From contig JBBPUQ010000011.1 of assembly GCA_038501195.1 (NCBI GenBank), forward strand, positions 1,488,001-1,552,000: DNA of 64,000 nucleotides, given 5' to 3'. The notes under the pieces are model-generated. The model ran no database searches and was not told the origin of the DNA. It worked only from the letters and a program-made list of their open reading frames with translations. Positions 50,097 through 62,800 of the stretch are shown here, piece after piece (positions within the stretch are counted from its first letter, which is position 1; each line of letters opens with the position of its first letter). Source of the DNA: Nemania diffusa. Lineage: Eukaryota; Ascomycota; Sordariomycetes; Xylariales; Xylariaceae. The position numbers were made by a program, and so were the translations under genes.

Positions 50097-50780
50097 ATAA
50101 AATATTAAAAAAAAATAGTAATATATTTATATTATAAATTTAATTATTGTAATAATTAATAAATTAATATTATATTAACTATATAAAAATATTTTAATAA
50201 TTTATTAATAAATGAAAAAGTTAATAATTTTTAAAATAAAATATTTAAAATTAAAAATAAAAAAAGATTTAAAATAAAAAAAAATATATAATATAACTAT
50301 ATTATTAAAAGTTATAATATTAAATTAATTAAACAAAATAAAACATTAATAATAAATAATATTATATTAAAAACTTTAAAAATAGTTTTATATTATTAAA
50401 AAAATTTTATAATAATAATTTAAATATAAAAAAACTTTTTTTAAAACTAAGTTAATAGCTATAAACAATATAAAACAATATTATTAAAAGCGTTTATATT
50501 AACAACAATTTGCTAATTATATAAAAAAAATATATATATATAAAAAATATATTTAAAATATATTACTATTAAAATTTAACAATATTAATTATAAAAAAGT
50601 TATTTTATATCTAAATAAAAAAAAGCTTAATAATTAATAATGTAATAAATATTTAAAACGATTTTTTTTATTAAAAAGTACTTAATTAAAACTTGTGTGT
50701 TTAAATTTAATAATTTATAAATAAGCTATTTTTTAAAAAAAACAAATAGTTATAAATTAGTTAAAACTAAAACTATTAAT
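50097..50780 (+). pseudogene. Ty3/gypsy element G2: 3' end, part 3
   Basis: Continuation of G2 after the MITE up to its 3' LTR. It should hold the integrase C-terminus and 3' untranslated sequence. No motif readable; assigned by position. Confidence 0.5.
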
Positions 50781-50987
50781 TGTTTAAATAAATAAATAGC
50801 TTTACTATATAGCTAAATAAATAACTTATTTGTTGTTACATTAAACTATTTTATATATATATATATATATAAGCAATTTTTGCATAAAAAAATTTCTAAC
50901 TTTTTTTTTGTTTTATTTATAGATTTTTTATATAATATAGCTTTATTTACTTAAAGTATTACTTGTTTTATAAGCTTTATATAATAA
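50781..50987 (+). repeat. G-family LTR (3' LTR of G2, 207 bp)
   Basis: Direct repeat of 53781-53992: shared TATAGCTAAATAAATAAC-like start, the AAAAATTTCTAACTTTTTTT block and TATAGATTTTTTATATAATA, ending TATATAATAA. It starts TGTTTAAATA. Since the left neighbour is G2 integrase-side sequence, it is best read as the 3' LTR of G2. The alternative, that 50781-53992 is one element, is less likely because the interior is a fragment of the D family. Confidence 0.7.
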
Positions 50988-53756
50988 ATATAAATATTAT
51001 TAAAATAAATATTTATATTTTTAATAATTTTAAATTATTTAATATTTATTATATAAATTAATTATTAATTATAACTTTTATTATTATAATTATAATATTA
51101 AATATTTATTTTATTAATTTTAATATTATATTAAATATTAAAAATATATTAAAATTAATTAATATATTAAAATAATATAAATATTTAATTATTAATTTTA
51201 TTAATAATATAATTTATAATATAATATAAATTGTTATAAATAAATAATTATTAAAGTTATTTTTATTTATTAAAAAAAGTTAAAATAAAAAAATTTAAAT
51301 TTAAAATATTAAAAATAATTTTTATTTTAAAAATTAAAAAAGCTTTTTTTAAAAAAGAAATTAAAACTTTAAATAAATAATTTATTTATATAAACAATAA
51401 TATTATAATTAAAAAACTTTTAAAACTATTTAAAAATATATTTAAAATTTATAAAAACTAAAATATTATTAATATTTTAAAAAAAAACTAAATATAAATT
51501 TTATTAATAAATAATTAATAAAATATAAAACTAAATTTATATATAAAATTTTTTAATATTTAAAATTAAAAAGTAATAAATATTATTTTTAATTAATTTT
51601 ATAAATAAAATTATATAAAAAAAAAACTTATTTTTATTTAATTATTAATTTATAATAAAAAATATATTATAATAATTACTATTATATTATTTTTTTTATT
51701 AATTTAAAGTTTATTTAAAATATTATAATAAATTTATTATAATTAATTTTAAAAAATTAAAATAATTTATTATAATTTTAATAATTTTTTAAAGTTTTTT
51801 TATTAATATTTAAAAGTTTATAAATAAATTATTATAATTATATTAAAACTTTTATTAAATTTTTATTAATAATATTATAATTTTTTTAATTATTAAAACT
51901 AAATATTTATAATATTTATAAAATATATTTATATTGTTTTAAAAAAAAAAAAATTTATTATTATTTAAAAAACTTTTTATTATATATTTTTTTTATAAAA
52001 CTTTTAAATTTTTAAATTAATTATAAATTTTAAAATAATATTTAAATAATAAATAATTTTTATATGTTTTATTTTTTTATTTTATATAATATATAAAATT
52101 ATTATAAAAATAAAAAATTAAATTATTAAATTAACAATATTAAATAAATAAAATTATAAATAATAACTTTAATAAATATTAAATATATTATAAATTAATA
52201 TTTTTTAAATTTATAAAAATAAAACTAAAATTTTCTAAAACAATATAAGTATTAATTTATTATAATATAATATTATATTATTATAGTTTAATTAAAAGAT
52301 TATTTTTATAAATAAATGTTTTTTTTAAATAAATATTTAATATAATAATATTTTATTTAAAAAATAAATATATATAAAAGTTTATTTTAATTATATTTTT
52401 TAATTATTTTATATTTTAATTAAAAATATATTATAATTTTTTAAAAATAAAAATAATTTATATTATTTAAATATATAAATATTTAAAAATTATAATAAAA
52501 ATATTATAAAATTAAATTATTATATTTATAAACTATTATTTTATTAAAAACATTTTAAATTAAATTAAATTAAATATTAATTTAATAAATTATATTAATA
52601 AATATTTAATAAATATATTAATTTATTTATTATAATATAAATTATAAATATATAATTTATTTAAATATTTTATTTTTATTTTTAATATATTAAATTAATT
52701 ATAAAATTTTATTAATTTAATAAATATTAAAAATAAAATTTAATAATTTATTAAAAATTTAATTTTAATTAAATATAATATATAATATTTAAAATAATTA
52801 TAAATAAAAAAGTTAAATTTAAATTTATAATAAATTATAATAAAAATTTTAAATATTATAAAATTTTAACAATTATTTATAAACATAATAAAAATATTAT
52901 AAACTTGTTATATTTTAATTATTTATTTATTATATTTAATAAATTATTATATAATATAAATTATAAAAAAAAATATAAATTATATATTTTAAAAAAATAA
53001 ATTAATAAATTTTTAAATATAATATATAATAATAAATATTATTTTAAATATATATATATAATAATAAATTTTAAATTATATATAATTATATTTAAAATAT
53101 TATAAATTTAAATACAAAATATATAATATAAATAAAAAAAAACTTTTAAAAAATTATTAATTATTTAATTAAAAAATATAAAGTTAATAAAAATAATTAT
53201 TATAAAGTTTATTATAAAATTATTTAAAATTTTAATAATTATTATTTTATAATATTTAAATAAGTTTTTAAATTATAATATATTAATAATTATAATTTAT
53301 ATTATATTTAAATATATATTTTTTATTATAAAAATATAATATATATAATTATATATTAACTTATAATATTAATTAAATAGTTTATATTAATTAATTAAAA
53401 AATATTTAATAATATTATTTTTAATTATAATTAAAAGCTTATATTATAAGTTTAAAAAAAACTATAACAAAATTTTAAAATAAAATTGTTTATTATTATT
53501 ATATATTATTTTTAAAGTAATAGTTTGTTAAAAAAAAAATCTAAATTATAAAAATAGCTATTTAATATTATATATTTATATATTTTAAAAAAAATTAAAT
53601 AAATATATTGTTTATATTATAATAAAATTTTATAATATATATTTTAATTTAATTAAATTGTTTATATATAAATAATTTTTTATTTTTTTATTTTTAAAAT
53701 TAAATAATATTCAATTTAAATAAATTAAAAAATAATATAATTAAATATATTTATTT
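50988..53756 (+). mobile_element. Ty3/gypsy fragment D3
   Basis: Direct repeat of 12205-15190 in D1, with many small deletions. It covers D-family sequence from before the RT to within the integrase and lacks LTRs. Its left end abuts the G2 LTR to the base. Saturated with mutations; individual motifs are weaker than in D1. Confidence 0.75.
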
Positions 53757-53780
53757 AGTTATAATTGATTAATACTAGCT

Positions 53781-53992
53781 TGATTATTTAAATAAATTAA
53801 ATAGCTTTATTATTTAACTAAATAAATAACTTTATTTACTATTACTTTAAACCACTTTGTATATATATACATAGGTAATTTTTTTGCAGAAAAATTTCTA
53901 ACTTTTTTTTTTTTTTTTTTTTTATAGATTTTTTATATAATATAGCTTTATTTGCTTAAAGCTCTGTTTTTTTTATAAGCTTTATATAATAA
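53781..53992 (+). repeat. G-family LTR (5' LTR of G1, 212 bp)
   Basis: Partner of 50781-50987. Starts TGATTATTTAAATAAATTAA and ends TATATAATAA. Contains an 18-20 base T tract at about 53907-53924. The 24 bases before it (53757-53780) are unassigned. Confidence 0.7.
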
Positions 53993-56950
53993 TTTACAAA
54001 TTACTTATATTTATAAAACATAAAAATTACTTTTAAATATTTTCTATAAAAAAACTAAACTATAACTAATTATTATAATAATATTAATATTTAAAAAGCA
54101 CACTATTTTTAAACAATAAATTAAAAAATAAATTAATATAATTTTTAATAAATTGCAACTATTTATAATTATAAATAACAAATAGCTTTTTTTAACTTTT
54201 TATATAAAAACTAATATTTAAATATATTTTAAAAAATTTAGCTATAATATTTTAATTATTATAAAAACTAAAAATAACAATAAACTAATTATTTTAGCTT
54301 TTTTAATAAAAAGTTTTTAAAACTAAATATAAAACTTTTTTTTTATATATAAACATTATATTTTAAATTAAAAAAACTTTTTTTAAAAAATCAATTATTT
54401 TTTTAAAAAATATACTATTAAACTATATAAACTTAATAAAATCACTTTTTTTTATAATTTTATTATTTTATTAAAAAAAAAAACTTAATTTAAATTTAAT
54501 AAACTAATTAATAAAAATATTTTTACTAATTTAATTAAATATTTTAATATTTTATTTTAAAAAATAAAAATTAAATTTTTAATAATAATAACATATTAAT
54601 AACAAACTAAAAATTTATATAATTTAATTATATTATTTATTTATTATATAAAAATTTTTATTAATTAAATTAAAAAGTTTAATAAAATTATAATTAATAA
54701 AAAAAATAATTAAACTATTTAATAAAAAATAATAAAAAAAAATCTATTTCTAACTTTTATTTTAAATAAATTATTAATTATTTATTTTAAAAGTTAAAAA
54801 TAATTACTATTAAATATAACTATATTTAAAAACTATTAAATAAAATTAACTAATATATTATTAATTGACTTTTTTATAAAAATAATATTTTAAAATTTAT
54901 TTAAACAAATAAAAAATTTTGCAAATTAATTAAAATATTTATATTTATTTTTTATAATAACAAAAATAAAAATAATATTAAGTTTAAAATATAGCTATAT
55001 ATTATAAAAAATTAACTAATTGTTAATAAAATTTAGTTTATTAATAACATTATAAAAATAATTAATATTAAAATTTATATTAATAATAAAATTATTAAAT
55101 ATTTATTTTTATATTTAATTAAAAGTTATTTTAATTAATTAATTATTATTAAAGTATTTTTTAATTATTTAAAAAAAAGCTATAAAAATATAAATATTAA
55201 TAAAAAGTTTAAATTAAAATAAAAGTTTTTTAATTTTAATAATTATATTTTAAGTATTTCTTTTAACTTTAAAACTGATTTTATTTAATTAACTAAAAAA
55301 ACTAAATTAAAAAAAAAAAAAAAATAACTATTTTAAAAATAAATTATTTAATAAATTATTAAATACTTTTTTTTTTCATTTAAATAATAATATTTTTTTT
55401 AATTAATATATTAAACTTTATATTTAGTTAATTTATTAAATATATATAAGTAATAAAAAATATGATATTAAATATAAATTTAATTAATATATTATTTATA
55501 ATAATATTAATAACTTTTTAAAAAATATTATTAATAATAAAAACAATAATATTAAAGTTAATAATAATAATATTAAAACTTTAATAATTTAAAGTTGCAA
55601 TATTTTAAATAATTTTAAATTGTTAAAGCTAATAAAAAAAAACAAATGTTTTAATTACTAATAAAAAAAACATGTTTTAAAAAGTTATTTATTAAATAAT
55701 ATTAAAAAAAAAAATATTTATAAAATATTATAACTATATTTATTAATTTTTATAATAAAGTAAAAGTTTTAGAAAATATTATAAAAAAAATTAAAAAAAG
55801 CAAAATATTAAAAACATAACTTTAAACAAATTAAATTTTTGCTTAAAAAAATATTATAAAAAAATTATATAAATAATAAATAAATAGCAATAAATTTTTA
55901 TTAACTATTAAAAACTTTTTTAAAAATACAAAAGTAAATATATATATAAACATAAATATACTATTTAAAAAAAAAATTATAAAAATATTAAACTTTTTTA
56001 TAATTATTTAATTTTATTTTCGATTAATTTTTAAATATAATAGCAAAAAAAAACAAAATATTAAAACTATTTTATTAATATTTTTATAAATATAAAAAAA
56101 AAGATTTAAAAATATATTTTTAATAATAATATTTTTTTAAATTTATAAAATAATTATTAAAAAATTTCAATTTTAAAAATATAATATATTTTTTAACTAT
56201 TAAAAATATACACTAGTTTTTTTTTAAATTCTTTTTTTAATTAATATTTTAATTAAAATTTAACTATAAATTAAATAAAAATATAATTTATAAACTTGAA
56301 ATATTAAATAAATATTAACTATTAAATATAAAGTTTTTTTTAAAAAAAAACAACAATTATACTAGTAAAAAAATACTAAAAAAAATTCAACAATATTTTA
56401 AATTTTAATTATTAAACAATTTAATTTTACTAAAAGAAATATAGCTAAAATATAATATAACTTAAACAATAAATTGATTTTTTTTATAAAACTAAAAAAA
56501 AAAAAAATTTTAAAAAAAAATAAAAAAATTATTTTATAATAAAAAACTAATAGTTTAAACTTTTATAAAATATAAAAAAACAAATTAAAATAATATAAAA
56601 CTTAATTTTTAATAAAAATAGCTAATATTATTATTATTGCTTTTAATATATTAGTTTTATATAATAATTTTTTATAATAAATATAAGTTATTACTATTTA
56701 TAAAATTAATAAGTTTATTAAAAATAAAAAATAAAAAAACTTTGTAAAAAAGTTTTATAAATAATTTTTAAAAAATATTATAATCTACTATATATATTTA
56801 ATAAAATAAACTTTAATACTTTTTTATTTTATTAATTTAAAATTAATTATAAAATAAAATTTATTAAAAATAAAACTTTGAATAATTTTTAATATAGCTT
56901 TTTATATAAAATATTATTAAATAAATTAAAAACAATTTATAAATATTTAA
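53993..56950 (+). pseudogene. G1 gag/protease region, decayed
   Basis: From the 5' LTR to the RT of G1. By order it carries gag and protease. No zinc knuckle or Asp protease motif could be read. Residual C exceeds G on this strand. Confidence 0.5.
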
Positions 56951-57690
56951 TTAACAATTAATAAAAAAGATTTATTAAATTTAATAATATATTTTATATT
57001 TTTTTAGTATTATTTATAAAAAAACTAAAAAAAAAAGTTAAAATTTTATATAAACTATTAAAAATTTAACAAATTAATAAAAAAAATAAATATTTTCTAT
57101 TTTTAATTAAAAAAAAATTATTACAATTTTATAAAGCTAATATATTTATTAAATTAAATATAAAACAAATATTTAATTAAATATATATAAAATTTAAATA
57201 AAAAAATCTAATAACTTTATATATATATTATAGATTTTTTAAATATAAAATACTTTTTTTTAGTTTAATTAATAATTTTATTATAATTTAAAAATATATT
57301 AACAATATACTATTTAATTATTTAAATAATTTTTATAAAATATATATATAAACAATATTTTTATTTATTTAATTAATTTTAAAAATTATTAAAAATATAT
57401 ATAATTAATATTATAGCGATTATATATTGCTAAATTTTAAATAAATTTAAAAAAGTTTAAATTTTATATTATAAACATTAAATTTTTAAAATATATTATT
57501 AATTTAAATAATATTTAAATTGATTTAATTAAAATAAAAGTAATAAAAAATTAAAAAGTTATTATTATTATAAAAAAAATATAGTTTTTTTTTAAATTTT
57601 ATAATTTTTATAAAACATTTATAAAAAACTATAGCTTAATTATTAAATTTATAATACATTTAATAAAAAAAAATTTTTTTTTTTATAAAA
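56951..57690 (+). pseudogene. G1 Ty3/gypsy reverse transcriptase relic
   Basis: Stops allowed, the plus frame from about 57015 reads VLFIKKLKKKVK, then NKYFLFLI, FIKLNIKQIFN and at 57345-57371 YINNIFIYL. These match gypsy RT blocks VLFV.K..G..R.C.DYR, N.YPLP.I, F(T/S)KLD(I/L)...(Y/F) and Y(V/L)DDI.IY(S). Catalytic Asp codons are AAT throughout. The frame continues through FIKNYS to about 57690, where element F begins. G2 carries the same segment at 45873-46230. Confidence 0.85.
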
Positions 57691-58183
57691 GTTACAGCTG
57701 AACTGTATTTATTATATAGAAAAACAGTACGTAAAAAATATACTAAAGTATTTACTACATTCTATAGCAAACATTTATTTTATTGTACTAAAAGTAAACA
57801 ATAAAAGTACAACAAACAATATTGAAATAATAAAAAAAGTATTTACTACAAAAAAAAAAACTTATATATAATCAAGCTTGCTGTTGCAAACTTAATTTTT
57901 TTTTTTTTTTTTTTTTTAACTTAATATTTTTTTCCGAATATACAATATTTTTATACGTGCTATATTAGCTGTTTTTTTTCAGCTTTTACAATATTAAGCT
58001 CGTTTTATTTATTTGTTATAAACTAACATTAAAAAATTTAACTTAATATTAATTTAATACTAATTTAATATTAAATATATTTAATATTAACATTAAAATA
58101 TCGATTTATTATTTAATACTAAATTTTTTACTTAATACTGAATTTTTTTTATATTTTTTATATTAACTTTATACTTTAAAAAA
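57691..58183 (+). other. F 5' LTR and leader (limits unknown)
   Basis: Relatively C/G-retaining sequence: AGTACGTAAAAAATA near 57730, TCAAGCTTGCTGTTGC at 57880, a 22-base T tract near 57897-57918, TTCCGAATATAC at 57941. From 58040 to 58100 a short unit TTTAATA(C/T)TAA is repeated in near-tandem. Without the 3' LTR, the LTR/leader boundary cannot be placed. Contains no gene. Confidence 0.55.
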
Positions 58184-60400
58184 ATGCCGAACTATAATAC
58201 TGCAAGTTTTTTTAGTACTTAAAAAAAAAAAAAAAAAAAAATGCTTGTACTAAGCAATTTTTATTTTTATTTCAAAAACAAAAATAGTTACTTTAACACA
58301 AAAAAAGCAGCTTTGAATTTTTTAGCTAAAAAGTTTATAATTTATAATATTACTTTGCAAAAAATTGTACTAAAGTTTACTAAAAAACATTTTAATAATT
58401 TTAAAAAAAGTACTTACTAATAATATTAAAACTATATAAAAAATAAAACAGTATAAAACTTTTATATGTTTTATTTAACTGTTAACAAAATTTAACAAAA
58501 TATTTTTTTTTAAATAAAAAATAAATATAAATTAACTTATTAATAAAAACAATGTTATATATACAAAGTATTTTTTTTATTTAATATAACAAAATATAAG
58601 TTTAAAAATAAAAAGTTTACTATTAACTACAATATTTTGAAAAAATTAAACGAAACTAAACCCAAGCTTATTTTTAACAAAATATATATTTATATTATTA
58701 TAACTTAAATATTTTATAAAATAATAAATTAATTATATATTATAGCTTTTAATAATAGTTAAAATTAAAACTACTTATATATTATTTATTATATTATAAA
58801 AAATTTTATACAAAAAAATAAACAGCTTTTGTAAAAAGTTAAAACGAAGCTAGTTAAAAATAAACAAGTTTTAAAAATATATAAAAAAAAAATTAAAAAA
58901 CTATAAAACTATAACGAAGTTTTTTAAAAAGCTTTAATAAAAATATATAAAAAAACACTTATTATATAAGTTATTATTAAATAAAAACTTATTTAACAAA
59001 CATTTATTTAGCAGCTTTTTATTTAAAAAAGTTATATTTATGTAAATAATATTAACAGTAAAGCTACTTTTAGTTAATTTATTTTAACAAAAAATATTTT
59101 ATTTACTATTATATTTAAAAAAATTATTTAAAGCTAAATTATTTAAAACAATTTAAATTTCGAAATAAATATTTAAAAGCTTATTATTTTATATATATTT
59201 ATTTTAAAAAGTTTTACTTATAATATATTTATTTTAAAAAATGCTATTTAAAAAAGCAATTATAAAAAAAGTATAATATTAAGTTTAATATTTTTAAACA
59301 GTAAAAAACAAAATATAAAAATAATAAACTTTTTTATTTTTATTAACAATATTTTTTTAAATAGTAAATTTACAATTAAATTTTATTACTAATACTTATT
59401 TATAAAAAATAAACTTTAAACAAATATAAACTATTTTATAAATAAATAAAACTAAATATACTATATTTTAAAATATATAAACAGATCAGCTGTTTTAAAA
59501 ATTATTTTATTTATAAAACAAGTTTTAAAATAAAACAGTTCTATATATATAACTACTATAAAAGTTTTAAAATATTTACTAAAGTTATATAGCAATTTTT
59601 ACAAATATAAAAAAGCTTAAACTAAATATAAAAAGTTTAAAATAAAAAAACTAAAAATATTTTTAAACTTTTAATTTAAATTTATTAAATTAACTAGTTA
59701 AACTTATATACTTTAAATCAACTATAAATAAAACTTATATAACAAACTACTAAAACAATTAAATAAAGTTATAATATTTAATATAAACAGCTTTAATATT
59801 ATTTTTAATATTTATTGTTTTTATATTTAAATTATTAATTATTAACAATATAAAAACTTTATTAATAATTTTATTTTACAAAAAACTAACTAACAACTAT
59901 TAAAACGTAATATAGTTAATGTTTTAAAAAACTTATTTACAAAAAATTTACTTTTATAAAATTTACTTATAAAATTACTACTTAATAAAACTGCATTTTT
60001 AACTACTAAACAACATCTTTTTATTTTAATATTTAAAAAATCAAAAAACAAGTATAAACTTTATATAAAACTGTAATATAAAAAAAAAGTAATTTTAATA
60101 TAAAAAAGTTTTTGTTTTATTTGTTATAAAGCTAGCTATTAAAGCATTAACTGTTTATACTATAAAAAATATAAACATTTAAATATTGTTTAAATTGTAG
60201 CAATTATAAAAAAAAAAATAAGTTATTTCAAAAACAACTAAAAAGTCAATATAAAAAAAAAAAGTTTAAAAAATAAAAAAGCTTAAAATAATTAGTTTTT
60301 TTTTTTAAGCTTATTATACTGTTAGCTTTAAACTTAAATTAATATAAAAAAATTCTATTCGACTTTTTAAAAAAGATTTTTAAAAAGAAACTTTTATTAA
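58184..60400 (+). pseudogene. F gag relic
   Basis: An ATG at 58184 opens MPNYNTASFFST before a stop, a plausible gag start. At about 58310-58415 a run NFLAKKFIIYNITLQKIVLK is free of stops. At 60152-60178 the frame reads CLYYKKYKH, which has the Cys-x2-(Cys to Tyr)-x4-His spacing of a CCHC knuckle; the fourth ligand is a TAA codon, so the match is partial. Length (about 2 kb) suits gypsy gag. Confidence 0.55.
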
Positions 60401-61450
60401 TAGCTTATTTAATAATATTTAATAAACTAAAACTTTTTATTTCTGCTTTAATTAATATAAAAGTTAAAATATATTTATATATAAATATTTAATTTGCTAA
60501 AAAAATAATACAACTTTTAAACTTTTTTAAACTGTTTAGTTTTAAACTTATTTTTATTATAAAATATAATAGCAATAACAACTAAAAAATTATTAAAGTA
60601 TTAAATGTTTATTTTTATATTAATATATATACTATTTAAAATATTTTTATAATAATACTAAATATAAAATATAATATAATTATTAAACAGAAGTTTTTTA
60701 TATATTATAATATATTAATTAACTATTAAAAGCGAAAACTAATATTTTTTACTACAGAAAAAAAAAAGCTTATTAAAAATATATTATTAAATAAAACAAA
60801 AAAATTAAAAAGCTCAAGTTATTAAATCAATACTATATAATAAAACAAATTACTTAAAGTTGAAATAATTTAAAAAGTACAAAATATTATTTAGTTATAA
60901 AGCTTGTTTGTTATAAAAAAACAAATCTTTTAATTAAAAACTATATATAAAAAATCAAATAAAAAAATAAAAAAATACTTTTTTATAATTAGTTTTATTT
61001 ATACTATATTTAAACTTTTTTAATATACTATTAGTTTGTTTAAAAAAAACTAAATAAAATATAAGTTATAAAAAATAAAAATATTACTAATAAATAACAG
61101 TAAAATAAAGCTATTTTAAAGAAACTTATTTAAAAAAGTTTTATTAAAAAAAAAACTCAAACTAAAAAACTGTTATAGCAAATATAAACTGCAAAAAAAT
61201 GTTATAAAATAGTATAAATATTAATTTATTAGTATTTTTATATTAAATGTTATAACTTTTGTAATAATAATGTGTTAAAAAAACACCGAGTTATATAAAA
61301 TAACTTTTTTATATAAAATAAACTTAATAATCGCTTAAAAAAAGTCTAAATTTAAAAGTTTAAAAAAAAACTTTTAAAAAATAGCTAAGCAAGTAATATT
61401 TACAAAATACTACAAATATTTCGATATATTTAATAAAAAAGCTTTTAATT
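60401..61450 (+). pseudogene. F protease region
   Basis: Between gag and RT. The Asp-Thr/Ser-Gly active site was not identified. Assigned by order only. Confidence 0.4.
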
Positions 61451-62440
61451 AAATATTACTTCAAAAATATAAAATTAATTATTAAATTAAACTTATAAAA
61501 AATTTAAAAAACTTAAAATATAGCACTTTATATAAAATATTTTTAAAAAAAGCTAAAACTTATAAACAATATATATATAAAAATTTAATAAAAAGTTTTA
61601 TTAAATTTATTATAGCACTTTAAACAGCATTAGTTTTATTTGTATAAAAAAACAACAAATTTTTAAAACTATATATAAATTATTAAAAGCTAAATTTTTT
61701 AATATAAAAAAACTAATATTTTTTACTTTTAATCAATAAAACATTTATTTGTTTTATAAAAATAAAAATTTATACTAAGTTGAACATAAAATAAACGTTT
61801 TATTGTATATATATAACAAAAAAATATAAATTTTTAACTATATTTTATATATAATATAAAGCATATTAATTTAATGTTTTATTTTTTAATTTAATAAATA
61901 AACTAGTTATATTTTAACAGTTTATTAATAATATTTTAACTAAATATTTCGATATATTTTATACAATATATATTAATAATATATTAATATATTTAAACAA
62001 CAAAGTTAAATATAAATTTTATATAAAAAAAGTTTTAAATAAACTATAAGTTATAAAATTATAAACAAATTTAAAAAAGTGTAAATTTTATATAACTAAA
62101 ACTAAGTTTTTAAAATTTATTATTAGTACTAACAGAATTAAAATAAATTTAATAAAAACTGAAATAATTTATAAATAAAAACTACTTAAAAAATGCAGTA
62201 TAGCTTAAGTTTAAAAAATGTAGTTTTTTTTGAAGTTTTATAATTTTTATAAATAGTTTATTGAAAAGTTTAACTATATTGCAAAACTACTAATCTAGTT
62301 AATAGCTACTGCAGCTTGTTTTAACTAGTTTAAAATATATTAAAAAATGTTTAATTAGCTAAAGCAAGCTTTACTATTAATGCTAATATTTTGTTATTTT
62401 TTATTTAATATAAAAATATATATAAAAACAAATATATTAA
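61451..62440 (+). pseudogene. F Ty3/gypsy reverse transcriptase relic
   Basis: The best preserved pol in the window. Blocks in one frame (stops allowed): LKYSTLYKIFLKKAKTYKQY, NLIKSFIKFIIALQ-like, ALVLFV.KNNKFLKLYI, CFIKIKIYTKLNIK, LFFNLIN, FDIFYTIYINNILIYL (YINN at 61969-61980), KKVLNKL, LKKCKFYITKTKFLKFII, then a FYRRFI-type block near 62235-62265. These are the gypsy RT and connection motifs in order. Asp to Asn, Glu to Lys and Trp/Gln to stop are the recurring changes. Confidence 0.9.
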
Positions 62441-62800
62441 ATAAAATAACTACAAATTGCTTTTTATAAAAAAACAGCTTAAAAAACAACTAGTATTTTA
62501 TAATATTTTACTTTAAAATGTTTTATAAAACTAAACTTAACTACAGCATTTATAACAAAAAAATATTAGCAGTAATAAAAAAACTTATTTACTAAAAAAC
62601 AGAACTAATAAATTTGTAACAAGTTAAGTTTTTTATAATAATTATTAATTATATAATATTAAAATATTTTATTATTAAATATATATTAAACTTTTAACAA
62701 ATTAAATAAGCTAAATTAATATTATATTATAACTTTGTAATTATTTATTAGCTAAAAACTTAAAATATTATTTTAAATATTATATTAAAATTAAAAAATA
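62441..62800 (+). pseudogene. F RNase H relic
   Basis: YFKMFYKTKLNYSIYNKKIL at about 62500-62560 matches the gypsy RNase H block (Y.S..L...E.NY.I.DKE(M/L)LA), followed by AVIKKLIY. Near 62680-62760 ILKYFIIKYILNF and KLILYYNFVIIY match the ALEYFMT.K.LN.RQARW.E.LS.(Y/F)F.I.Y segment. Catalytic Asp of the (T)DH motif is Asn. Confidence 0.85.

Noticed and set aside
50781..53992. One intact small LTR retrotransposon
   Set aside because: The interior is a D-family fragment lacking its ends, and the LTRs fit G2 and G1 on the outside; no target duplication was found.
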